DNA of 50,464 bases from Pararcticibacter amylolyticus (GTDB taxonomy: Bacteria; Bacteroidota; Bacteroidia; Sphingobacteriales; Sphingobacteriaceae). Made by a program: the position numbers and the translations under genes. Of the stretch, positions 43,667 through 50,464 are shown in pieces (positions within the stretch are counted from its first letter, which is position 1; each line of letters starts with the position of its first letter). The DNA is taken from the NCBI RefSeq assembly GCF_003130405.1, contig NZ_QEAS01000010.1:206484-256947 (forward strand), written 5' to 3'. A model generated the notes under the pieces. The model saw nothing but the letters and a program-made list of their open reading frames with translations, was not told where the DNA came from and made no database searches.

Positions 43667-45301
43667 ATGAGAAGTTTGATCCAAGCATCATCCCCCCCCC
43701 TGGCATTCCATGACATTAAGCAGGGAATAATACTAGCCTTTATCGCCTTTTTTTGTTTTCCTTTAATCTCCCCGGCATCAGTCACCGACTCGCTCCTTAA
43801 AAAAGAACAGGTAGGAGCCAGCAATCTTCCCGAAACCATTGCTCCGGTTAAGGCACCGTTTAAAATGCCTGTTTTTAAAAAGCCGGTATTTGCTTCCCTT
43901 TCTATATCGATAAGAGAAAAGGGCGCGCAGGAAGGAATGATGAATACCAAAGCGATTCAGGAAACGATCGATGAAGTCAGCAGCCGGGGAGGTGGAACAG
44001 TAGTTGTGCCACCGGGAGCCTGGAAAACAGGAAGGATCAGCCTGAAAAGCAATGTTAATTTCCATATAGCTGAAGGCGCTGAACTCCATTTCAGCGGAGA
44101 AGTAGAAGACTATCGCCCAGCGGTATTTACAAGAAATGAAGGAGTCGAGGTGATGTCGTTGGGGGCGCTGATCTATGCCAACGGACAGGAAAATATTGCC
44201 ATTACAGGTAAAGGCAAACTGATAGGGCCGCCGGATGGATCTGTACGAAAGCAGGTGATGAAGTCTGACGTAGTAGAAAATGTCATTAATGCCAACACGC
44301 CTGTATCCCAGCGGGTGTATGAGGGCTACAATGGAGGTCCCGTTTTTCTTCCAATGTTCATCTCTCCCATCAATTGTAAAAATGTCTATATAGAAGGAGT
44401 ATCCCTCGAAAGAACTGCATTCTGGAATATTGTACCTGTATATTGCGATGGAGTAATTATCCGGGGAGTAACTGTTCATTCCGTTGGGATTCCGCGGGGG
44501 GATGGCATTGACATCGAATCTTCACGGAATGTCCTGATCGAATATTGTACATTAAGTTCCGGCGATGATTGCTTCACCATTAAGGCAGGCCGCGGAGAAG
44601 ACGGAATCAGAGTCAATAAACCAACTGAAAACGTGGTAGTCCGCTATTGTCTTGCGCAGGAAGGACATGGCGGCATCACCTGCGGAAGCGAGACGGCCGG
44701 GATGATCCGTAATTTGTATGTTCACGACTGCGTCTTTGATGATACCGGAGTAGGCATCCGCTTTAAAACACGCCGGGGCAGAGCTGGCGGCGGAGAAAAC
44801 ATTCATTATGAGAGGATCCGCATGAAATTGAAAGCAACCGCATTTAATTGGGATATGCTGGGCAGCCAGATGTATGTAGGAGAACTTGCCAGCCGCCTGC
44901 CTGCAAGAGAAATCAACAACCTCACTCCGGCTTACAGGAACATCACCATCCGCGATATCATCGTTGAAAAAACGCCCCAGTTCCTGAAGATCAATGGAAT
45001 TCCGGAATCGCCGCTCACCAACGTCCTCATAGAGAATATCGACATCAACTGCGATAACCTGGTCATCGCACGCGATTCAAAAGATATTACAATAAAAAAT
45101 GCAACTATCCGTAGTGCTGCCGGCACGATGGAAATACTGGACAGCAGAAACATCCTTTTTGAAAAAGTAAATTTTATCGTACCCTCAAAGTTAACTACCC
45201 GGATAGAAGGAGATCTTTCCGATAATATCAGGTTTAAAGATTGTAGTCCGGCACGTCCGGCCGGTTGGAAAAGTAACACATGGAGAAAGAAAAATAAATA
45301 A
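43667..45301 (+). CDS. GH28 polygalacturonase-like glycoside hydrolase
   Basis: 544 residues. Hydrophobic N-terminal segment at about 20-38 (IILAFIAFFCFPLISPAS) acts as a signal sequence; the ATG at 43667 is kept although the n-region is long. Right-handed beta-helix with GH28 motifs: D279 in RGDGIDIESS, D300/D301 in SSGDDCF, H334 in EGHGGITCGSE, R365 and K367 in IRFKTR. Likely hydrolyses galacturonans in the envelope. It has no SusC/SusD, pectate lyase or uronate genes beside it, so its substrate may be rhamnogalacturonan side parts or a non-pectic glycan. Confidence 0.9.
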   Translation: MRSLIQASSPPLAFHDIKQGIILAFIAFFCFPLISPASVTDSLLKKEQVGASNLPETIAPVKAPFKMPVFKKPVFASLSISIREKGAQEGMMNTKAIQETIDEVSSRGGGTVVVPPGAWKTGRISLKSNVNFHIAEGAELHFSGEVEDYRPAVFTRNEGVEVMSLGALIYANGQENIAITGKGKLIGPPDGSVRKQVMKSDVVENVINANTPVSQRVYEGYNGGPVFLPMFISPINCKNVYIEGVSLERTAFWNIVPVYCDGVIIRGVTVHSVGIPRGDGIDIESSRNVLIEYCTLSSGDDCFTIKAGRGEDGIRVNKPTENVVVRYCLAQEGHGGITCGSETAGMIRNLYVHDCVFDDTGVGIRFKTRRGRAGGGENIHYERIRMKLKATAFNWDMLGSQMYVGELASRLPAREINNLTPAYRNITIRDIIVEKTPQFLKINGIPESPLTNVLIENIDINCDNLVIARDSKDITIKNATIRSAAGTMEILDSRNILFEKVNFIVPSKLTTRIEGDLSDNIRFKDCSPARPAGWKSNTWRKKNK

Positions 45302-45305
45302 TACA

Positions 45306-45346
45306 TAATGGCATTCCTGCTGCTATGAGCCAGAGGAATGCCATTA
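45306..45346 (+). terminator. Inverted repeat after the GH28 gene
   Basis: 13-bp perfect stem TAATGGCATTCCT / AGGAATGCCATTA with a 15-nt loop, 5 nt after the GH28 stop. The bases that follow are A-rich rather than T-rich, so termination is likely but not of classic form. Confidence 0.5.
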
Positions 45347-45449
45347 ATAAAAAAACTACGAATCCGCTCCTTAATCTTCCATAGCCCTTTATACTCAACA
45401 CGCCATGTAATTAAGTCCATCCTGCCTGAAAAAAGCCACCAATACTTAA

Positions 45450-45472
45450 TACCTATAACCTACGACTTAAAA
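45450..45472 (-). repeat. Short AT-rich intergenic repeat, copy 2
   Basis: On the minus strand it aligns with 19 of 23 positions to 10845-10867 (TTTTAAGTCGTAGGTTATAG here). It lies between the GH28 and PepSY genes. Confidence 0.35.
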
Positions 45473-45575
45473 CTTATTTGGCTTTTTGAATAAAGAACCC
45501 TTTCTTTGAGCTAATTTTTATTAAATCTAAATAGCAGCGAACATTACGGTGAAATGTAATGGAAGGTTTTAAAAT

Positions 45576-46856
45576 ATGACAAAGAAAAGGAAGAGCGCAG
45601 TTAAGTATTGGATAGGAAAGATTCACTTGTGGATGGGCTTAATATCAGGTCTTTTCGTTTTCTTCCTCGGTATTACAGGCTGTATCCTGGCATTTGAAAA
45701 AGAAATAGGAGATCTTACACAGCGCTACCGGTTTGTAAAAATAGAAAACAAACCCCGCCTGCTCCCCTCTCAGCTAAAAAACATTGCTGATTTAAAATTG
45801 CCGGGTAAGCACGGCCACAGTGTCAGCTATGAGCCAGGTAAAGCAGCTAAGGTGCTCTACTACAATGCTGATCCTGAATACTATTACATTGTCTACATGG
45901 ATCCTTATAGCGGACAGGTATTGAAAGTAAAGGATATGAACCGCGATTTCTTCAGGATCATCACAATTGGCCATTATTACCTGTGGCTCCCTCCTGCTAT
46001 AGGACAGCCTGTCCTGGCCACAGCCACCCTTCTTTTTGTACTCCTTCTTATCTCCGGACTGGTGCTCTGGTGGCCTAAAAACAGAGCCAGCTCAAACAAA
46101 AGATTCACCATTAAATGGAATGCCCGCTGGCGGAGGGTGAACTATGACCTCCATAATGTACTTGGCTTTTACATTACCTGGATCGTGATTTTCATAGGCT
46201 TAACAGGCCTGGTGATGGGCTTTCAATGGTTCTCGAAATCCGTTTACTGGGTATCGTCAGGAGGTAAAAAGCTTAATCTTTTCGAAGAGTCATTTTCCGA
46301 CACCACGCGCACCTTGCCGGTTGCCGCTGGCGCTCCAATTGACCGTCTATGGCTGAAAGCCCTTAATGAAAACCCGGATCATAAAGGCAGCATCGAAGTT
46401 CATATACCCGATAGTCCAAAAGCGGCACTTGAACTCGCCTTAAATCCCGACACTGAAACTTACTGGAAAGCAGATTATCGCTATTACGATCAGTACACCC
46501 TCAAAGAAATCGACGTCAAACATGTTTTCGGACGGTATAGCAAGGCAAGTGTAGCAGACAAGATCATCCGCATGAACTACGATATTCACATAGGCGCTAT
46601 TGGTGGCCTTCCAACAAAGATCCTTGCATTTATCGGCAGTCTCATTGCTGCCAGCCTCCCTCTTACAGGCTTCATCATCTGGTGGGGACGGAGAAATAAA
46701 ACGAAAGGGAAAAAGATGAAGCAGCGGAAATCTGGAAGAAGTGGCAATCTTGCAGAACAAGCGGAGACTGTCGGAGCTCGCGTACACAATACAGAAAGGA
46801 AGCCGGGCAGCGATGCCCCTGTATCAGGAACTACTAGTATCAAGCGGCAGGAATAA
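45576..46856 (+). CDS. PepSY-associated transmembrane protein (possible inner-membrane ferric reductase type)
   Basis: 426 residues. About four transmembrane segments: 17-37 (LISGLFVFFLGITGCILAF), about 143-167, 191-213 and 352-369. A PepSY domain in the loop (HGHSVSYEPGKAAKVLYYNA) and conserved histidines at helix ends (H12, H132, H192) fit the PepSY_TM family, often found with siderophore receptors. No siderophore receptor lies next to it here. The C-terminal tail, about the last 55 residues, is highly charged and predicted disordered, longer than usual for the family. Substrate unknown. Confidence 0.85.
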   Translation: MTKKRKSAVKYWIGKIHLWMGLISGLFVFFLGITGCILAFEKEIGDLTQRYRFVKIENKPRLLPSQLKNIADLKLPGKHGHSVSYEPGKAAKVLYYNADPEYYYIVYMDPYSGQVLKVKDMNRDFFRIITIGHYYLWLPPAIGQPVLATATLLFVLLLISGLVLWWPKNRASSNKRFTIKWNARWRRVNYDLHNVLGFYITWIVIFIGLTGLVMGFQWFSKSVYWVSSGGKKLNLFEESFSDTTRTLPVAAGAPIDRLWLKALNENPDHKGSIEVHIPDSPKAALELALNPDTETYWKADYRYYDQYTLKEIDVKHVFGRYSKASVADKIIRMNYDIHIGAIGGLPTKILAFIGSLIAASLPLTGFIIWWGRRNKTKGKKMKQRKSGRSGNLAEQAETVGARVHNTERKPGSDAPVSGTTSIKRQE

Positions 46857-47032
46857 CATTATCAGACGCCCGATATTACAGGTGCAGGTTAGGGAATAAC
46901 GGACCACAATAAAATGAAGAGATAGCTCCCTTACGCAACTCCATTTAAGAATACCGGACGATGCCTGCGCAACCAAATAACTGGCTTATATCTCCTGCAG
47001 GATAGGCTTTGTGAAAACAACACATAAAACTG

Positions 47033-48166
47033 CTAGTACACGAAAGCGAAATGAGCAGGAATATCACCTGTAGTCACTGAATATTTTCTTTTGCCGGTAC
47101 TGTCAAAACAATAAAGTTCTCCGGGAGAGACATAATCCTTCGCATCCGTAACGAAAATATCCTTGGTATGAGGATTAACGGCAATACCGTAAGGACGCAT
47201 GATCTTTGCTTCCGTTCCGTCTGTGATAAATTGCTTGCCATTAAGTTGCTCATCCCTGACATCAAGCATACCGTAAGTAACCGTGTATTTTCCTGTATGA
47301 TAGCTGAACTCCGTACTGTAGAAATAAGCAGTATCATCGTCTATCGCAAGATTACTGACGGCAATATCAAAGGACTTTTTAATGCTTTCAGTCCGGGTAT
47401 CAATTACAAAAAGCTTTGAGGGAATATCATAGTAATCTCCTCTCGATGTCACATACAAATCCCCGTATTTGTCTGCCTTAATGCGGTGGAGATTGATGGC
47501 GACGTCGATATTCTTAAGCACTTTGAAACTGGCAATATCGATCACAGATACCGTTCGTTCATAGTTGGACGGGTTGTACCCTCCTGAGTTAGCCACATAG
47601 ATCTTTTCGCCGGCAACAGCCATTTCCTCCGGCTGCCTTCCCACTTCAACACGCCTTTCTTCTCTCAGCGTCGCCGTGTCGATTTGAGCGACAATGCCGT
47701 TCGCAGCATTTGGATTACCAACTTCTCCGAGGTAGGCACTCACGTAAACTTTGCCATTATGAAACGTAATATACCGGCAGTTGAGAATATTGATCTGTGC
47801 AATCTTTTTACTGGTATTGACGTCCATCACTTCTACCTTGTCCGACCCATTGACGACCACGTAGAGCTTCGAACCGTACACAGCAATATCATTCGCAACA
47901 TCTCCCAGCCCCTTCACCACAGTCGGATTAGCCTCATTATAAATATTTCTTCTGTACAATCCCTTCCTGAAATCAAGGTAATCAACAGAGGCCTTATTCA
48001 TATTCGAAACCCCTTCATTCACCAGGTAGAAACCCTTCGCGACACTGGAAGGGTCGGCTGTCAGCTCCTCGCTTTCTTCCTTCAATGGTTTAGGATCTTT
48101 ACGGCATGCCCCCACAAAGGACATCAGAGCGCAAAGAATGATTAACAGACGGTATTTGTACTTCAT
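47033..48166 (-). CDS. btuG: BtuG-like surface B12-binding beta-propeller lipoprotein (DUF5074/YncE-like)
   Basis: 377 residues, lipoprotein signal with Cys21 (FVGAC). Repeated blades of a propeller: YLVNEGVSNMNKASVDYLD, GDVANDIAVYGSKLYVVVNG, NCRYITFHNGKVYVSAYLG, and so on to the C-terminus. The order and wording of the blades match the Bacteroides BtuG family, surface proteins that bind cobamides very tightly and hand them to BtuB. It starts 2 bp after the btuB stop and shares the riboswitch-controlled transcript. The symbol is given by homology and context; binding has not been shown for this protein. Confidence 0.82.
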   Translation of the reverse strand: MKYKYRLLIILCALMSFVGACRKDPKPLKEESEELTADPSSVAKGFYLVNEGVSNMNKASVDYLDFRKGLYRRNIYNEANPTVVKGLGDVANDIAVYGSKLYVVVNGSDKVEVMDVNTSKKIAQINILNCRYITFHNGKVYVSAYLGEVGNPNAANGIVAQIDTATLREERRVEVGRQPEEMAVAGEKIYVANSGGYNPSNYERTVSVIDIASFKVLKNIDVAINLHRIKADKYGDLYVTSRGDYYDIPSKLFVIDTRTESIKKSFDIAVSNLAIDDDTAYFYSTEFSYHTGKYTVTYGMLDVRDEQLNGKQFITDGTEAKIMRPYGIAVNPHTKDIFVTDAKDYVSPGELYCFDSTGKRKYSVTTGDIPAHFAFVY

Positions 48167-48168
48167 AA

Positions 48169-50196
48169 TTAGTAAGTATAGCTTAAAGTGAAACGATATG
48201 ACCTGCCCGGCATCGGAAAATTAGCCACCACATCGAAATCCTGATTAAAGAGATTAAGGATCTCGCCTGTGATACGATATCGCTGATACCTTTTACTACG
48301 TTCATACCGCAGCGCGATATCGTGTGTATACCAGGGCTGCACATGATTTGCAGGAATATTAGCCGATTGATTATACCGCTCCCCGGTATAGATATAACTG
48401 TAATTTAATCCCAAATGCCTCCATTCACATCCGGCGGTAAGTGTGCCGCTGTGGATTGGCACGTAGGGTATTTGATTCTTGTAATTCAGCTCCGGATTGG
48501 TCACATCCTCAGCCCTCTGGTAAGTATAGGTGATTCCGGCATTTCCCGAAATCTGATCAGAGAATTTCCAGCCTGTCTGGGTGTTCAGGTCAAATCCGGA
48601 AATATGCACCCTGCCCAAATTTCTCATTTCCCATCTGAACAAGCTCGCAGACGGAGTAGCAACGATCTTGTCACGAACAACGTTATAATAACCATCAGCC
48701 TGCACACTGATCTGGCTTAAAAGAGCCCCTTCATCCAACAGCGCAATATAAGTAAACCCTAAATCATACTGAGTTGCATATTCCGGCTTCAAAAATGTAC
48801 TGCCTATATTAGTGTAATAAAGATCGTTGAAAGTGGGCATCCTGAAAATATTCTTATAAAAGGCGCGCAGACGAAAATCACTATCGTGAAACGGCTTCCA
48901 GGAAGCCATCACTGTTGGCGTCAGTTCGCTTTTTTTTCCGGCGGAGAAATATTGCTCAACATGATCATCAACCAAAGTAGCAAGCAAATTTCCCTGGATC
49001 TCTATATCACTGTATTTAATCTCCGTTGCCAGTGCTGCAAGCAGCGAATGACGAGTGGGATAGGGAAACCGTTCCAAATTAGCATCAAGGGAATTCCGCT
49101 GATAATCAGCCGAAAACGCTACGCCCCAGTTAGATGTAAGGCTATAACGGTTGGCTACCGAAATATAGAATTCCTGCTGCTTAAAAACATTATTAAGCAG
49201 CAGTCCCTCATCCTTCACATATTCAGGATCAAGAAACCGGGTGTAATCGTTAGTATATTTAGCAGAAGCTATCAGCCGGTATCTTCCCCGTTCTTTCCGG
49301 AATGAAGTTTGAAGAAAGAGATTCCTGTCCCATTGCCGCTGGCTAAAATCATACACATTACTGACAATAGATCCCGGGACGCCCTGTTGATCCTTATAAA
49401 AATAAAACCTTGAAGTAACCTGGCTCGAATCAGCAAGAAGAGCCGACACACTCGCCTCAAACCTGCCTGATTCTATGTCGGCATTGCGCCTCACAATTGT
49501 CGTATCATACTCACCGTTCCTGTCCCGGAACTTATATCTGCCATTCGCCCGCTTATATTCAGTACTTAATGTGAAATAGAAATTTTCCCCGCCTTTCTTC
49601 TGTAGCAATAAAGAAGGATTGATAAGACCGAACGAGCCGCCTTTTAAAGAAGTCTTCATCCGGAAAGTCCTGCCCTCTTCAAATTTAGGAAGAGCAGTAT
49701 TCAGATAAAGGGAACTGCCAGAAGCAAAACCTCTCGCAGGCTGCAGTATCGTGCTTTTCTGCCCGTTATACAATTCAATCTCCTCCATATTATCCAGGGA
49801 AAGCTTACCCAGATCAACCTGTCCGTTCTGTGCATTGCTCAACTGTACGCCGTCGTAGAACACAGCGGTATGATTTGTACCCATGCTCCTCACATTAATG
49901 GTCTTGAGCCCACCCACACCTCCATAATCTTTTAGTTGAACTCCTGAAAAAAAACGCACAGCATCCGCAACAGAAAGACTATTCAAACGCTGCAACGCTT
50001 CCCCGGAAAGGATCTGTAAAGGCGTCTGGGATGTTTGTTCCTTATTAATCTTAACTTGTCTGATCTTTACTTCATTAAGCCAGTTATCTCGTCCCGCAGT
50101 ATCAGCCGTGAAGTGTTCCTGAGCACATAAGGGCAAGCTTAAAAAAAGCAATGCAATGCCGGAAAATATTCCTAAACTCAATTTCACTCCGTTCAT
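48169..50196 (-). CDS. btuB: TonB-dependent cobalamin receptor BtuB
   Basis: 675 residues. Signal peptide to about residue 25 (LPLCAQ). Plug domain about 50-160 (LSVADAVRFFSGVQLKDYGG, NVRSMGTNHTAVFYDGVQL), then a 22-strand barrel ending PMPGRSYRFTLSYTY. No carboxypeptidase-regulatory or STN domain, so it is of the classic vitamin/metal type and not a SusC. The cobalamin riboswitch directly upstream and the BtuG-like gene directly downstream make B12 or another cobamide the expected ligand. Confidence 0.93.
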   Translation of the reverse strand: MNGVKLSLGIFSGIALLFLSLPLCAQEHFTADTAGRDNWLNEVKIRQVKINKEQTSQTPLQILSGEALQRLNSLSVADAVRFFSGVQLKDYGGVGGLKTINVRSMGTNHTAVFYDGVQLSNAQNGQVDLGKLSLDNMEEIELYNGQKSTILQPARGFASGSSLYLNTALPKFEEGRTFRMKTSLKGGSFGLINPSLLLQKKGGENFYFTLSTEYKRANGRYKFRDRNGEYDTTIVRRNADIESGRFEASVSALLADSSQVTSRFYFYKDQQGVPGSIVSNVYDFSQRQWDRNLFLQTSFRKERGRYRLIASAKYTNDYTRFLDPEYVKDEGLLLNNVFKQQEFYISVANRYSLTSNWGVAFSADYQRNSLDANLERFPYPTRHSLLAALATEIKYSDIEIQGNLLATLVDDHVEQYFSAGKKSELTPTVMASWKPFHDSDFRLRAFYKNIFRMPTFNDLYYTNIGSTFLKPEYATQYDLGFTYIALLDEGALLSQISVQADGYYNVVRDKIVATPSASLFRWEMRNLGRVHISGFDLNTQTGWKFSDQISGNAGITYTYQRAEDVTNPELNYKNQIPYVPIHSGTLTAGCEWRHLGLNYSYIYTGERYNQSANIPANHVQPWYTHDIALRYERSKRYQRYRITGEILNLFNQDFDVVANFPMPGRSYRFTLSYTY

Positions 50197-50251
50197 CAGC
50201 TAAGTATAAGTGTCATTCTTCAACCCCAATCCACGAAGGTCGAGAAATGAG

Positions 50252-50410
50252 TTGCTAAGGCAGGTCTTCTGACTCACTCCCGGTATTCAGCCTTCCCGTT
50301 TGCTATCCTTTGGTAAGATAAAACAGTGGCAATGATTAGAATACCGTTGCAGAGCACACAGCTGCGGGACAGTAACGGACTTTCACCGTTTTCCCTTTTA
50401 TTCCTTAATA
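50252..50410 (-). promoter_or_regulatory. Cobalamin riboswitch
   Basis: On the minus strand the core elements occur in order: GGGAAAACGGTGAAAGTCCG and the conserved ACTGTCCCGCAGCTGT part, then GGGAAGGC and the 3' B12 box AGTCAGAAGACCTGCC. It sits 55 nt upstream of the btuB ATG. No terminator stem with T-run is visible between it and the ATG, so control of translation initiation is more likely than early termination. Confidence 0.93.
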
Positions 50411-50436
50411 AACTATTAAAGAAACCATTAGCGGGG

Positions 50437-50444
50437 CAAATATA
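50437..50444 (-). promoter_or_regulatory. Candidate -7 promoter element upstream of the riboswitch
   Basis: Minus strand reads TATATTTG, matching TAnnTTTG, about 27 nt before the riboswitch core. The matching -33 element would lie at or beyond the window edge. Confidence 0.5.
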
Positions 50445-50464
50445 AGGAATTCCGGGTAAAGAGA

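Noticed and set aside
43778-44479. 233-codon minus-strand open frame inside the GH28 gene
   Set aside because: Antisense to conserved GH28 motifs; rich in Tyr/Ser/Phe/Arg without domain pattern.
45306-45346. Insertion-sequence terminal repeat
   Set aside because: A single hairpin after a stop codon, no transposase and no matching partner end elsewhere in the window.

Overview
The window reads as a Bacteroidota chromosome, most likely Sphingobacteriia (Pedobacter/Mucilaginibacter-like). Reasons: repeated SusC/SusD pairs, many SPII lipoproteins ending in SC or AC followed by K/D/E, an STN-SusC/FecR/ECF signalling triad, a DUF5074 beta-propeller beside BtuB, and several TAnnTTTG (Bacteroidota -7) promoter motifs. 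Species cannot be fixed from sequence alone. No tRNA, rRNA, CRISPR array, transposase or phage gene was recognised.

Region 1 (1-18105, all minus strand) is a starch/maltodextrin utilisation locus. The order of transcription is a LacI regulator, then susC, susD, susE, a SusA-like GH13, beta-phosphoglucomutase, a GH65 maltose phosphorylase, a lipoprotein GH13, an SLC45-type MFS transporter and a large multidomain GH13 that runs to the left edge. The likely route is capture by SusCDE, trimming by three different GH13 enzymes, uptake of maltose by the MFS protein, phosphorolysis to beta-glucose-1-phosphate and glucose, and conversion to glucose-6-phosphate. A perfect 16-bp palindrome about 60 bp upstream of susC is a strong candidate LacI operator.

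Region 2 (18206-32104) holds a thioredoxin-like exported protein, a plus-strand S9D (glutamyl endopeptidase-like) peptidase, and a minus-strand locus: ECF sigma factor, FecR anti-sigma, STN-containing SusC, SusD, HExxH zinc lipoprotein and two DUF4302 lipoproteins. The last genes converge on the peptidase across a 48-bp perfect palindrome that should work as a two-way terminator.

Region 3 (32355-38021) has a stand-alone transhydrogenase alpha-1 subunit (pntA without its membrane and beta subunits), an NADPH-dependent FMN reductase, a bestrophin-like channel plus a universal stress protein, and an OmpR/histidine-kinase pair. A helically phased ATTAGAA-type repeat array lies in front of the stress-protein operon.

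Region 4 (38235-43331, plus strand) is the most unusual part. It is a compact, nearly gapless cluster: a DUF2249-DUF542-hemerythrin fusion (Ric-like), a DUF1858-DUF2249-DUF2249 protein, a polytopic histidine-rich membrane protein, a SufT/MIP18-type protein, a second such membrane protein and a cysteine-bearing Rrf2 regulator. It looks like an Fe-S repair and NO/oxygen-response module built around two poorly characterised heme-copper-like or NnrS-like membrane proteins.

Region 5 (43667-50464) has a lone GH28 polygalacturonase, a PepSY transmembrane protein, and a vitamin B12 uptake operon on the minus strand: promoter element, cobalamin riboswitch, btuB, btuG-like lipoprotein.
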